The notes under the pieces: generated by a model
Told to the model about the DNA's origin: nothing
What the model saw: only the letters and a program-made list of their open reading frames with translations
Databases searched by the model: none
In this document: positions 1 through 9,920 of the stretch, one piece after another
Numbering within the stretch: the stretch's first letter is position 1
Layout: each line of letters opens with the position of its first letter
Program-made: the position numbers and the translations under genes
Assembly (NCBI GenBank): GCA_017642935.1
Contig: JAEPOK010000002.1
Location: 1,051,501 to 1,115,500, forward strand
Reading direction: 5' to 3'
Length of the DNA: 64,000 nucleotides
Source: Hyphomicrobiales bacterium
Lineage (GTDB): Bacteria > Pseudomonadota > Alphaproteobacteria > Rhizobiales > MH13

Positions 1-909
1 CAGGAAGGCAAGCCCGGCGCCGGGCGCCATGCCCTGGTCCATCAGGCCGCCGACCAGAGGCAACGCCGCATAACCATTCAAATAGGCCGGCACACCCACG
101 AGCGTGGCGATGGCGATGGGCGCAATGCCGGTGCCGCCGACCGATTGTGCGACCAGATCAGCCGGCAACCAGGCCAGCATCAGGCTTTCGAGCAGGAAGG
201 CGAGGGTCAGCCATTTGGCTAGAAACAGGGTGGTCTTGATGCCTTCGCGTACGAATTTTGAAATGCGTTCCTCGTCCTGCCAGAAGGTCCAGACGACCGG
301 CTTGGCGGTGCGCACCTTTGCGCCGCCGCATCCACCATTGCCGACGCCTTCGCGCAGCGGGTCGGTGAGGCCGCCGGTTTTGGCGAGGCCATGCACCACG
401 AAGCCGCCGAACAGGCCAAGACCAATGGCGGCCAGTGTTTTGGCGACCGCGAACTCAAAGCCCAACACACCCGTGGTCAGAACGAACATGGACGGGTCCA
501 TAACAGGCGAGGCCAGCCAAAACGCCATGACGGCCGATAACGGCACGCCCATCGCCAAAAGCGCGGCGATCAGCGGGATCACGCCGCAGGAGCAGAATGG
601 CGAAAGCCCGCCGGCGGCAGCCGCGATCAAGATCATCAAGGCGGGCGAACCGGTGAAGGCGCGAGCGATCAAGCCATCAGCACCTGTGGCGCCGGCATAG
701 GCAGCAATGGCGATCGACAACACCAGGAAGGGCGCCACATCGACGAGGTTTTGCAGCGTGAACCGCGCACTTTCCACGCCTTGCTCGGGCAGAACAACGA
801 GCAGTGCCATCAGAAGGCCGGCGGAGACAAGCCAGACCTTTTCCTTGGCCCAAAGCCGCTGCGCCAATTCGGCGGTTGCGGAGCGAACGTTGAGGACGAG
901 ATCAGTCAC
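1..909 (-). CDS. Permease of the UPF0718/DUF318 (ArsP-like) family, 3' end cut by window edge
   Basis: Translating the minus strand leftwards from the GTG at 909 gives an open frame that runs off the window, so at least 303 residues are present and the C-terminus is missing. The protein has several hydrophobic segments and the family hallmark near residue 105 (GGLSPFCSCGVIPL), where paired cysteines sit in a membrane helix. A second glycine/cysteine-rich stretch (GNGGCGG) follows around residue 193. In this family some members (ArsP) export trivalent organoarsenicals; others have no known substrate. It lies directly downstream of an ArsR-type repressor, which supports a metal or metalloid role. 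The start overlaps the stop of a 16-codon frame (GTGA). The family call is firm; the substrate is inferred. Confidence 0.85.
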   Translation of the reverse strand, partial: MTDLVLNVRSATAELAQRLWAKEKVWLVSAGLLMALLVVLPEQGVESARFTLQNLVDVAPFLVLSIAIAAYAGATGADGLIARAFTGSPALMILIAAAAGGLSPFCSCGVIPLIAALLAMGVPLSAVMAFWLASPVMDPSMFVLTTGVLGFEFAVAKTLAAIGLGLFGGFVVHGLAKTGGLTDPLREGVGNGGCGGAKVRTAKPVVWTFWQDEERISKFVREGIKTTLFLAKWLTLAFLLESLMLAWLPADLVAQSVGGTGIAPIAIATLVGVPAYLNGYAALPLVGGLMDQGMAPGAGLAFL

Positions 910-956
910 GGGGCTATCCAGACCACATAGGCGAGAGAGATGACGCTTTGGGTCAT
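906..956 (-). CDS. Possible 16-codon bridging ORF between arsR and permease
   Basis: This is a very short frame, 16 sense codons (MTQSVISLAYVVWIAP), whose ATG overlaps the TGA of the upstream ArsR gene (ATGA arrangement) and whose TGA overlaps the GTG of the downstream permease (GTGA). Both junctions therefore allow one ribosome to terminate and restart. The peptide is mostly hydrophobic. I know of no family for it. It may exist only to couple translation of the permease to that of the repressor, or be chance. A similar arrangement occurs in the other arsenic operon at 24087-24134. Confidence 0.3.
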   Translation of the reverse strand: MTQSVISLAYVVWIAP

Positions 957-1285
957 CACGCGGCGTCCTGATCGGTGTTGTCATGATCGGCCAGCGTGAC
1001 GCCGACGCAGCACTCGGCCGTCAAGAAATCCACGGTCTGGCGCATCGCCTCATAATCAACCCGGTTGATGATCTGACGCCCGCGACGTTCCTGAATCACC
1101 AGGCCGGCATCAACCAAGGTTCCCAAATGGTGGGCAAGCGTGGAGGCTGCCTGATCGAGATGGATCCCGATTTCGCCGACATTCAACCCCTCATCGCCGG
1201 CGCGCACCAACAGCCTGAAAATGGCCAGACGCGTTTCGTGGCCAAGTGCGGCAAGAGAGGCGGCGGTGGCAGCGTGGTCGGTCAT
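956..1285 (-). CDS. ArsR/SmtB-family transcriptional repressor
   Basis: A 109-residue winged-helix protein starting at an ATG at 1285 (beginning MTDHAATAASLAALGHETR). An upstream extension to 1369 is open but would run through the operator, so I reject it. The N-terminal helix with ALGHETRLAIFRLL, the recognition region DQAASTLAHHLGTLVDAGLV and the wing RRGRQIINRVDY are all typical of ArsR repressors. A vicinal cysteine pair in the C-terminal helix (TAECCVG) could be the metal or metalloid site, as seen in other alphaproteobacterial ArsR proteins; this is inference. It should repress itself and the downstream permease, releasing DNA when thiophilic metalloid binds. Confidence 0.88.
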   Translation of the reverse strand: MTDHAATAASLAALGHETRLAIFRLLVRAGDEGLNVGEIGIHLDQAASTLAHHLGTLVDAGLVIQERRGRQIINRVDYEAMRQTVDFLTAECCVGVTLADHDNTDQDAA

Positions 1286-1295
1286 GCATTCACTT

Positions 1296-1315
1296 ATAAC
1301 TATAAAACTAGTTAT
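1296..1315. promoter_or_regulatory. ArsR operator (inverted repeat)
   Basis: A perfect 7 bp inverted repeat, ATAACTA-N6-TAGTTAT, lies 11 bp upstream of the arsR start codon in an AT-rich patch that contrasts with the GC-rich surroundings. Dyads of this type next to the gene are the usual binding sites for ArsR repressors. Confidence 0.7.
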
Positions 1316-1420
1316 GTCAAAATAGTGTAACGCCGTGTCGATGTCTTGGTTCAGGCGAACGGCAAACATTGACGGGCTGTGTTCGTTCTTTGTTGGTGAA
1401 ATGCCCGCATCCTGCCAGGT

Positions 1421-1981
1421 ATGAATCCCTGGAAACGACCTGCCGACATCATCGCTTTGGAGCCAGCGCTGGCCCGACGGCGCCGTCGGACTACCGACCG
1501 GTTGCTCCTTTGGGCGATCGTGGGCCTGATCGTGGGCGCGATGATCGTGTCAGCCGTGGTCAACCGTGAGGTTGTTTTTGATCATCTGAACAACGCGGTC
1601 GATTCAGTCCTGGAATGGCAGGCTTCGTTTCAACCGCCGCTGGAGCGCTTGGACATGGCGATCTGCGTCCGGTCGCCGCAGCCAACATGCGTTGTTGACG
1701 GTGACACGATCCGTTTGGATGGCGAGCGCATCCGGTTGTTGGCCATTGACGCACCGGAACTGTTCAGTCCGCAATGCGCAGCGGAGCAGCAGCTAGCCAT
1801 CCATGCGCGCGATCGATTAGCGGACGTCTTGTCGGCGGAACCGTGGCGTGTGGTCCGCGATGGCACCGATCGCTATGGCCGAACGCTTGCCAAGCTGCGT
1901 TTGGAGCATGGATGGGCGGGTACCGTTCTGGTGCGCGAAGGTTTGGCGGTTTGGTGGGAGGACCGTCGCAGTTGGTGTTGA
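1421..1981 (+). CDS. Membrane-anchored thermonuclease (SNase)-like protein
   Basis: A 186-residue protein with a basic N-terminus (RRRRR), one transmembrane helix at about residues 29-48 and a C-terminal staphylococcal-nuclease-like OB fold. Visible SNase features are CVVDGDTIRLDGERIRLLAIDAPE at about 89-113 and the later DRYGRTLAKL, which carry the calcium-binding aspartates and catalytic arginine/glutamate positions of the family. The helix should leave the nuclease domain outside the cytoplasm, where it would degrade nucleic acid. Such short SNase proteins are common in Hyphomicrobiales and their biological role is unknown. It is a single gene, not part of an obvious operon. Confidence 0.85.
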   Translation: MNPWKRPADIIALEPALARRRRRTTDRLLLWAIVGLIVGAMIVSAVVNREVVFDHLNNAVDSVLEWQASFQPPLERLDMAICVRSPQPTCVVDGDTIRLDGERIRLLAIDAPELFSPQCAAEQQLAIHARDRLADVLSAEPWRVVRDGTDRYGRTLAKLRLEHGWAGTVLVREGLAVWWEDRRSWC

Positions 1982-2081
1982 GGCATCACGACACAGGCTC
2001 TGGCGCTCGGCGTTACGTCGCTTACATGGTGGGATGGCATGATCGTGCCGTGTCTTTGATTTCTGACCCTTAGGACAACCC

Positions 2082-2726
2082 ATGGCTGACCCCGCTCTCT
2101 GGCTCGTTATCGGCGCGACCTCCGGCATAGGGCGCGAGGTTGTGCGTCAGGCGGCCGAAGCAGGCCTGCGCGTGCGGGCCTTTGGGCGCAGCGCTGAGGA
2201 AGTCGCGTTCGAGGACGGTATCGAGCCGTTTAAGGGCGATGCGCTCAACGCCGACGATGTGGCGCGCGCCTTGGAAGGCGTGGATGTGGTCGTCCAGGCG
2301 CTGGGCGTGCGCGAACGACCGGCCATGATCTGGGAAGAGGAAACGCTTTTCTCCCAGGCGACGGCAATCCTTCTGCCGGCCATGGAAGCGGCGGGCGTGC
2401 GCCGCCTGATCACTGTTACCGGTATCGGTGCCGGCGAAGGGCTGAACCATATGAGCCTGCCAGCACGGATGGCGCAGCAGGCGGTGCTCGGCCGGGTCTA
2501 TGACGACAAGACGCGCCAGGAAGAGATGATCAAGGCCAGCGACCTTGATTGGACGCTGGCCCGCCCCGGGCTTCTAACCGGAGGCAGTCTCACCGGCCGT
2601 TACAAGGCCCTCACCGACCCGGCCTCTTGGCGTATGGGGATGATTTCGCGTGCTGACGTCGCCCATTTCATCCTGCGTGTGGGGCAGGACAATGCCTGTC
2701 ATCGCGAAACCGTGGTGCTGATCTGA
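2082..2726 (+). CDS. NAD(P)H-binding atypical short-chain dehydrogenase
   Basis: A 214-residue Rossmann-fold protein. The N-terminal nucleotide-binding motif is visible (VIGATSGIGREVVRQA, about residues 10-25), then strand-loop features such as FKGDALNADDV and VVVQALGV, and an ITVTGIGAGEG segment in place of the classical catalytic stretch. There is no YxxxK motif, so it belongs with the atypical SDRs or NAD(P)H-binding proteins that often act on quinones, flavins or oxidative damage, rather than with classical dehydrogenases. The substrate is unknown. A purine-rich AGGA precedes the ATG. It converges with the tryptophanase gene only 18 bp downstream. Confidence 0.8.
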   Translation: MADPALWLVIGATSGIGREVVRQAAEAGLRVRAFGRSAEEVAFEDGIEPFKGDALNADDVARALEGVDVVVQALGVRERPAMIWEEETLFSQATAILLPAMEAAGVRRLITVTGIGAGEGLNHMSLPARMAQQAVLGRVYDDKTRQEEMIKASDLDWTLARPGLLTGGSLTGRYKALTDPASWRMGMISRADVAHFILRVGQDNACHRETVVLI

Positions 2727-2744
2727 GGCTGCTCTGGCCGGACC

Positions 2745-4118
2745 TCACCAGCGCGGTTTGGGGATGAATTTGCAGGTGAAGTGGCGCATCTGTTTCGGTT
2801 CCCAGCTGATCGCAAAGCCACGCAGGCGGTCCAGTTCCTCTTTCAGCAGTTCAAACGCTTCGACGATGTAGTCGGCATGCGATTGGGTGTAGGTGCGTCG
2901 CGGGAAGGCCAGCCGAACCAGTTCCATGGCGGCAGGTTTTTCTGAGCCGTCGGTCTGCCGGCCGAACATAACGCTGCCGATTTCGCAGGAGCGGACGCCG
3001 GCGATTTCGTAGAGTTTGCAAGCGATGGCGTGCGCCGGGTAATCCAGCGGGTTCATATCGGGCAGCCATTTCTTGGCATCGATGAACACAGCGTGGCCGC
3101 CGGCGGGTTTCACCACCGGCACGCCCATCGCGTCGAGCCGCTCGACAATGTATTCGTTGGTGCGGATGCGATACTGCAAATAATGCTCATCGACGATCTC
3201 CGTGAGGCCCTCTGCGAGGGCATCCAGATCGCGTCCGGCAAGGCCACCATAGGTGGGGAAACCTTCGGTCTGGATGAGCTTGACCCGTGCTTGTTCAGCC
3301 CAGTCATCGTCATTAAGCGCCAGCCAACCACCGATATTGCCGAAGGCGTCTTTCTTGGCGCTCATCGTCATCCCATCGGCGCAGGCAAAGCAGTCGCGGA
3401 CGATGTCGGGGATGGATCGGTCAGCTTGGCCTTGCTCGCGCTGCTTGATGAACCAGGCGTTCTCGGCAAAGCGGCACCCATCAATGATGAACGGTTTGCC
3501 ATGCTTGCGCGCCAGATCTGCGGTCGCGCGGATGTTCTCCAAACTCACCGGTTGGCCACCGCCGGCATTGTTGGTGATCGTGATCATCACCGCCGGGACG
3601 GCATCGCCGTTTTCAGCCAAGAAGCGGTCGAGCGCTTCCAAATCCATGTTGCCCTTGAACGGGTGCAGCGACTGGCTGTCGCGTCCCTCGGCGATGTTGA
3701 GATCGACGGCCTGTGCGCCGCTGGCCTCGATGTTGCCGCGTGTCGTGTCGAAATGGGTGTTGGACGGGATCGTGCGCCCGGGCCCACCGATCAGCGCCAT
3801 GAGGATCGCTTCGGCGGCGCGGCCCTGGTGGGTCGGGATGATGTGCTTGAACGGCATCAAGGTCTGCACGGCGGCCTTGAAGCGATCGAACGAGGGTGAG
3901 CCGGCATAGCTCTCATCGCCCTGCATGACAGCGGCCCATTGCTTGGCGCTCATCGCGCCGGTGCCGCTGTCGGTGAGCAAATCGATCAGTACGTCATCGG
4001 ATTTCAGGGCGAACAGATTGTAATGCGCGGCGGCGAGCTTCCCCTCGCGCTCGGCGCGCGTCGTCAGGCGGATCGGCTCGACCGATTTGATGCGGAAGGG
4101 TTCAATGATGGTTTTCAT
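2745..4118 (-). CDS. tnaA: Tryptophanase (L-tryptophan indole-lyase)
   Basis: A 457-residue PLP enzyme that cleaves tryptophan to indole, pyruvate and ammonia. The start at 4118 follows a good ribosome site (GGAG); a longer frame reaches 4211 but lacks one. The Schiff-base lysine is in TMSAKKDA (K256), with THQGR, DTTRG and FAENAWFIKQRE as further family motifs. Two positions separate tryptophanase from the very similar tyrosine phenol-lyase: the lyase arginine in the VRSMERG region is isoleucine here (I380), and the C-terminal RHFTCKF carries histidine (H446) as in TnaA. The protein is therefore called tryptophanase. No TnaC-type leader peptide is visible upstream, and no tryptophan permease is adjacent. 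Confidence 0.88.
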   Translation of the reverse strand: MKTIIEPFRIKSVEPIRLTTRAEREGKLAAAHYNLFALKSDDVLIDLLTDSGTGAMSAKQWAAVMQGDESYAGSPSFDRFKAAVQTLMPFKHIIPTHQGRAAEAILMALIGGPGRTIPSNTHFDTTRGNIEASGAQAVDLNIAEGRDSQSLHPFKGNMDLEALDRFLAENGDAVPAVMITITNNAGGGQPVSLENIRATADLARKHGKPFIIDGCRFAENAWFIKQREQGQADRSIPDIVRDCFACADGMTMSAKKDAFGNIGGWLALNDDDWAEQARVKLIQTEGFPTYGGLAGRDLDALAEGLTEIVDEHYLQYRIRTNEYIVERLDAMGVPVVKPAGGHAVFIDAKKWLPDMNPLDYPAHAIACKLYEIAGVRSCEIGSVMFGRQTDGSEKPAAMELVRLAFPRRTYTQSHADYIVEAFELLKEELDRLRGFAISWEPKQMRHFTCKFIPKPRW

Positions 4119-4327
4119 CTGGGTTCTCCGGTTTACTTGACCCGAAAATCCACAGCGTCGCTTTCCGGGTAGCGCCGCGGTTGCCCCCCTGGAATGGATT
4201 GCCGCGCTCAACGCCGAAAAATCATTGCGGCTTCTGGCTATAAGCCTTTTTGAAAGGTGTAAAGGGAGCGCTTTGCCTTTGGCGCCGTCGTCTCCCTGGC
4301 GCTGTTTCGTTACGTCGGATTTGCCTT

Positions 4328-4762
4328 ATGGACCTTGCCGCCTACGGCTTGATGTTTGCCTCTGCCTTTCTGGCGGCGACCGTTTTTCCGGCGCAATCGG
4401 AGCTGGTGCTGATCGGTTTTCTGACCACCGGTGAGCAGTCGGTGGTTGCGATGTTAGTGGTTGCCAGCATCGGCAATGTGCTCGGTTCGGTGGTGAACTA
4501 TTATCTGGGGATCGGCATCCAAACCTTTCGTGACCGGCGTTGGTTTCCAGCCAATGAGGCTCAGCTATCGCGGGCGCGGGCCTTCTATCATCGCTGGGGG
4601 CGCTGGTCGCTGTTGCTCGCCTGGATGCCGATTATCGGTGACCCGCTGACGGTCGTTGCGGGTGTCATGCGTGAACCGCTGTGGAGTTTTTTGGTGCTGG
4701 TTACGATCTCCAAGGTCAGCCGGTATCTGGCCCTGGCGGCGATCACACTGCAGCTGGTGTGA
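4328..4762 (+). CDS. YqaA-family (DedA/VTT-related) membrane protein
   Basis: A 144-residue integral membrane protein. The start is placed at the ATG at 4328 (MDLAAYGLMFASAF) because the 26 residues upstream of it are arginine-rich and unlike the family. Four hydrophobic segments are visible, with the family features FLAATVFPAQSELVLIGFL near the N-terminus, IGNVLGSVVNYYLG, and RWGRWSLLLAWMPIIGDPLTVVAGVMR. The last stretch corresponds to the glycine/proline-rich re-entrant region of DedA-like proteins. DedA relatives have been linked to lipid scrambling and membrane homeostasis; the function of YqaA itself is not settled. It is divergent from tryptophanase. Confidence 0.85.
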   Translation: MDLAAYGLMFASAFLAATVFPAQSELVLIGFLTTGEQSVVAMLVVASIGNVLGSVVNYYLGIGIQTFRDRRWFPANEAQLSRARAFYHRWGRWSLLLAWMPIIGDPLTVVAGVMREPLWSFLVLVTISKVSRYLALAAITLQLV

Positions 4763-4765
4763 GCG

Positions 4766-6922
4766 TTAGATCGGCAGCAGAAAGTGTTTGATGAAGCGGA
4801 TGATGCCCGTCGTCGTCCCGCCTTCGCGGGTGGGGGAGGTGTCGCGAAGATAATGGCCGCTCTTGTCCCAGCACAAATTGTAGCTGCTTAGAAACGTGTT
4901 GCGGATGTCGAGCTTGGCGTCGACGAAGAATCGGATGGGCGCCGTCCAAGCCACAAGCAGCGCTGGATCGAAAGGCCGGTTGCCGGAACGCTCGGCGCTC
5001 GTCACCGGTTTGGCTTTGGTCTTGAAGTAAAGCGTGCCCGGACCTTTGGCATAGTAATGGAAGATGCGCCCGAAATAGAGGGTTGTTACGCTCATTGAGA
5101 CCAGTCGACCAAAGGTGACCGTCTCTGAAAACCCCACCAGATCAGGGAAGCGGAAGAACACACGTTCGCCAGGCTTCAAAGTCCATTCGATCAACTGGTT
5201 GGGTGCCTCGACATTCAGCTTCACCGAATGGTCGGTTCGCGCGGTGCGTTTGCCGGGCACATGCAGGAACGAGAAACGGCGCGACAGCAATCGGGTGATC
5301 AAAAACCGAAAGCCCAAGACGAAGCTGCGTGCCTTCTTCGGTCCTGAGATTTGAACGCTTCGGTAGACGTAATACCGATCGTCGCGGACGTCCTTGCGGA
5401 CCAGAATTTCGGTCTTCTTGACCTTCAATGTGCCTTGACCAGGCTTGGTTGGACCGTCGGTGAAGGGCGCCGACAGGCTGTGCTTGCCCGCCGGATCAAA
5501 CAGCACGCGCGCGAAGACCATGAGGAAGGTCTTCAACAAGATGATGCCGCTGTAGAGCAGCAGGAGGTACGAGGCAAAGCGGTAAATGGCGAATGCGCCA
5601 TTGTTGGCCGTTTGCGTCGCGCGCTTGGCTCGTTCCAATCGGCTTGTCACCAGCGCGCGAGCAGCGTTTTCATAGCCCTCGACATCCCCTTCGAACTCGG
5701 CAGCCAGATCGTTCAATTCTTGATCGAGGTCGCGGATCGCTGCCGTGCGCGACTTTTGGTAGGACGAATTGGCCATGGAGCGCAGGCCATTGGCAATTGG
5801 ACAGACGATGATGTCCACGCCACAGCGCTTGTGGCGCGTGCCCGGAAGGCGACCGGAGGTACTTTCATCGATACGTCCAACAATGGCGTCAGGCGCATTC
5901 GCCGTGGCATCGTTTGTGCCGCGAACAGCCTGGTCGATGGCTTGATTGAGTTGGTCCTCCATCTGGGCGTATTGCGCGTCGAGGTAGGTTTGCAGCGTGC
6001 TTTCCAGCGTCGCGTCACCGCGTGGTAGGCAGCGCTGCTCGATCTCGGTCCCAGAGCTTGTAAGGATCTCAACTTCGAGGACGAAGTCTGGCTCAAGTTG
6101 ACACATGAGCGCGTGCTCGGCGCGGTCCGCCAGCAGGGAGTAGAGGATTGTCATCACGCCGAAGACGGCCAACACTGGCCACCACAACAGGACAGTTGGC
6201 TTGAAGATTTCCCAGACGCGTTTGGGCCCCAGCGCCTTAGCCATCGTGCGGTTGTCGCGATAGGCCATGAAGAGGAGCCGCATCAGCGCGACGGCGAAGA
6301 CGAACACGGCTGCCTTGCCAAAGGACGGCGCGTAGCCGTTCAGCACCTGTCCAAGCACGGTGAACGGCTCGCCGGGCCAAGGGGCATCGGCCGGTAGGCT
6401 CGCCATCCAATAAACTTCAGTGATGCTGTACATGGTCGCATCGGCGAACAGCAGCGCGGTGAACACCAGGAAGGATGGCGACAGGATGCGCCCGAAGCCG
6501 ACAAAGAGCAGGCTCATGGCCGTGCACAACGCGACGTAAGCGTAGTAGAGCGGCAGGTGGCGGAAGTCGGCTGCGCTGTTGTCACTGAAAAGAAATAAGA
6601 AACAGCTGATCGCCAGCGGCACAGTCGCAAGCGCAAAGACCTTGGATCGGAGTGTCCAGGCCAGTGTGACCATCACCACTGTGCAGACGGCGTAGAGACC
6701 CAATGGATCGATAAAGACGCTGCGATGTTCGGCCAGCAAATAGTTCGAGCCGTCCGACAGGCCCAGCCATCCGAGTATCGGATGAGAACTGGTTCCCGTG
6801 ATAATCGGTACCCAGGATAAGAACGTCAGGAACCAGGCGATCTCTGTCAGGGTTTCGCGGTTCGCAAAAGGCTCTGTTCGTCGGCTGAGCTTAGACGCCT
6901 GTGCCGATGTCGCCTCTTGCAT
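4766..6922 (-). CDS. Large multi-domain membrane protein of unknown function
   Basis: A 718-residue protein that I do not recognise. The N-terminal third (about residues 25-275) has seven or so hydrophobic segments. A hydrophilic stretch of roughly 165 residues follows (about 280-445), rich in aspartate, glutamine and alanine, probably coiled-coil in part and containing a few cysteines. Another hydrophobic helix comes at about 453-475. The C-terminal 230 residues are soluble and beta-rich, with LKPGERVFFRFPDLVGF and a GPGTLYFKT turn that recall, from memory only, AIM24-like beta domains. The gene converges on the YqaA-like gene with 3 bp between stops. It is unusually long for a single unknown gene in this window. 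Confidence 0.7.
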   Translation of the reverse strand: MQEATSAQASKLSRRTEPFANRETLTEIAWFLTFLSWVPIITGTSSHPILGWLGLSDGSNYLLAEHRSVFIDPLGLYAVCTVVMVTLAWTLRSKVFALATVPLAISCFLFLFSDNSAADFRHLPLYYAYVALCTAMSLLFVGFGRILSPSFLVFTALLFADATMYSITEVYWMASLPADAPWPGEPFTVLGQVLNGYAPSFGKAAVFVFAVALMRLLFMAYRDNRTMAKALGPKRVWEIFKPTVLLWWPVLAVFGVMTILYSLLADRAEHALMCQLEPDFVLEVEILTSSGTEIEQRCLPRGDATLESTLQTYLDAQYAQMEDQLNQAIDQAVRGTNDATANAPDAIVGRIDESTSGRLPGTRHKRCGVDIIVCPIANGLRSMANSSYQKSRTAAIRDLDQELNDLAAEFEGDVEGYENAARALVTSRLERAKRATQTANNGAFAIYRFASYLLLLYSGIILLKTFLMVFARVLFDPAGKHSLSAPFTDGPTKPGQGTLKVKKTEILVRKDVRDDRYYVYRSVQISGPKKARSFVLGFRFLITRLLSRRFSFLHVPGKRTARTDHSVKLNVEAPNQLIEWTLKPGERVFFRFPDLVGFSETVTFGRLVSMSVTTLYFGRIFHYYAKGPGTLYFKTKAKPVTSAERSGNRPFDPALLVAWTAPIRFFVDAKLDIRNTFLSSYNLCWDKSGHYLRDTSPTREGGTTTGIIRFIKHFLLPI

Positions 6923-7088
6923 GCTCTACACCTTCGCGGAGAGTGTGGTCACCGATCGAGGCACCATGCCCGGCCGGTGCCCTGTGGTGCCAGCACGATG
7001 ATGGGCAAAGGTTAGCGCGATGTCGATGAGATACAGCGCTTTTTCAAAGATGCAGCGTTGATTGGCTCTGAATTGGAAGCCCACAACA

Positions 7089-7117
7089 AAAAGCCCGGCT
7101 GGTGAGCCGGGCTTTTG
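7089..7117 (-). terminator. Rho-independent terminator of the atp operon
   Basis: GCCCGGCT and AGCCGGGC pair perfectly around a 4-base loop and are flanked by A/T runs on both sides. On the minus strand the hairpin lies 26 bp after the atpC stop and is followed by a run of five T. It would end transcription of atpHAGDC. Confidence 0.85.
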
Positions 7118-7142
7118 ATTGTCTTGAGATGGAGGAGCCGGG

Positions 7143-7541
7143 CTAAAGAACCGCTTTGACTTCTTCCAGCTGGGCCAGCCTGGTTTCCGCAGCCGTTTTA
7201 GCGGCATCGTCCTTAGCGTCGGCGACGTCCTCGCGGGCGTCCTGAATGGCCTGGTCCAGCGAGTTCATGTCCATATCGGCCACATGCTGCGCTTCTTCGG
7301 CGAGCAGCGTTAGGCCATCGGGATTGGCATCGGCGAAACCGCCGCGCACAAAGATGCGGTCGGAGGAGCCGTCGGCCATTGTCACTTCCAGCACGCCAGG
7401 TTTCAGCGTCGACAGAAACGGCGCATGGTTGGCGAGCACGGTGAACTGGCCTTCAGCGCCAGGCACGACGACCTGGGTCGCCTCACCGGACACCAGCTGG
7501 CGCTCCGGTGATACAAGCTCGAAAGGAAAGGCGTCTGCCAT
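7143..7541 (-). CDS. atpC: ATP synthase F1 subunit epsilon
   Basis: A 132-residue subunit of the central stalk of the F1 ATPase. The N-terminal beta-sandwich is clear: FELVSPERQLVSGEATQVVVPGAEGQFTVLANHAPFLSTL at about residues 6-45. A helical C-terminal part (about 88-132) is rich in aspartate and alanine and in other bacteria can act as an inhibitory latch on ATP hydrolysis. It is the last gene of atpHAGDC, 27 bp after atpD, with a terminator beyond it. Confidence 0.97.
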   Translation of the reverse strand: MADAFPFELVSPERQLVSGEATQVVVPGAEGQFTVLANHAPFLSTLKPGVLEVTMADGSSDRIFVRGGFADANPDGLTLLAEEAQHVADMDMNSLDQAIQDAREDVADAKDDAAKTAAETRLAQLEEVKAVL

Positions 7542-7568
7542 AGGAGTCTTTCTGCTTTGCTTGCGTCG

Positions 7569-9011
<1,443 letters not shown>

Positions 9012-9884
9012 TTAGAGCGCTTCAGCGCCCGAAATAATTTCGATCAGTTCTTTGGTAATCTGCGCCTGGCGCTGCCTGTTGTAGGACAGCGTGAGCGCAT
9101 CAATCATTTCACCGGCATTGCGGGTGGCGTTGTCCATCGCGGCCATGCGCGCGCCTTGCTCCGAAGCCGCGTTTTCCAGCAGCGCCTTGAACACTTGGAC
9201 CGTCAAATTGCGCGGCAAGAGGTCGTCCAAAATGGCGTTCTCGTCTGGCTCATACTCATAGAAGACAGGATCCTCAGACACTTCGAACTTGGCCGGGATC
9301 AACTGGTGCGCCGTTGGCACCTGAGAAATCACCGATTTGAAGGCTGCATAGTAAAGCGTGCAGACATCGAACTCACCGGCTTCGAACATTTCCATGATCT
9401 TGGCCGACACTTCTTCGGCCTGCGCATAGCCAACCGATTTGACGCCGCGAAACTCGATGCGGTCCTCGATGCGCGAGGACATGTCGCGTTTCAACTGGTC
9501 ATAGCCCTTTTTGCCGACGGTGAGGAGTTTGACCTCTTTGCCGTCTGCAATCAGCTCGCGTGCCTGCTTGCGGGCGAGCCGCACGATGGATGAGTTGAAA
9601 CCGCCGCACAGGCCACGCTCGGCGGTGGCGACCACGAGCAGGTGAACCTTGTCGCTGCCGGTGCCGGCAATCAGCGGGCTGGCGCCTTCACCGCCACCGG
9701 ACATCTGTCCCGCGGCGAGGTTGGAGAGAACCGCACTCATTTTTTCGGCATAGGGCCGAGCGGCCTCAGCAGAAGACTGGGCGCGGCGCAATTTGGCGGC
9801 CGCGACCATCTGCATGGCCTTGGTGATCTTGCGCGTCGCGGTCACAGAGGCGATGCGATTGCGCAGGTCCTTCAACGATGGCAT
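9012..9884 (-). CDS. atpG: ATP synthase F1 subunit gamma
   Basis: A 290-residue rotor subunit. The N-terminal helix is typical ([30 protein letters not shown]) and the C-terminal helix ends in [51 protein letters not shown], the conserved pair that forms the coiled coil inside the alpha/beta hexamer. The central [11 protein letters not shown] segment is also standard. It is placed between atpA (36 bp gap) and atpD. Confidence 0.98.
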   Translation of the reverse strand: MPSLKDLRNRIASVTATRKITKAMQMVAAAKLRRAQSSAEAARPYAEKMSAVLSNLAAGQMSGGGEGASPLIAGTGSDKVHLLVVATAERGLCGGFNSSIVRLARKQARELIADGKEVKLLTVGKKGYDQLKRDMSSRIEDRIEFRGVKSVGYAQAEEVSAKIMEMFEAGEFDVCTLYYAAFKSVISQVPTAHQLIPAKFEVSEDPVFYEYEPDENAILDDLLPRNLTVQVFKALLENAASEQGARMAAMDNATRNAGEMIDALTLSYNRQRQAQITKELIEIISGAEAL

Positions 9885-9920
9885 TGGGCTTTAAGCCTCC
9901 GGCGTTCGTCTGTGTCGGCT

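Noticed and set aside
3030-3899. Long plus-strand frame opposite tryptophanase
   Set aside because: It is a shadow of the tryptophanase gene, which has full family motifs.
4119-4327. Possible TnaC-type leader peptide upstream of tryptophanase
   Set aside because: The only short frame reading toward the gene has five codons and no tryptophan, so there is no TnaC-like leader.
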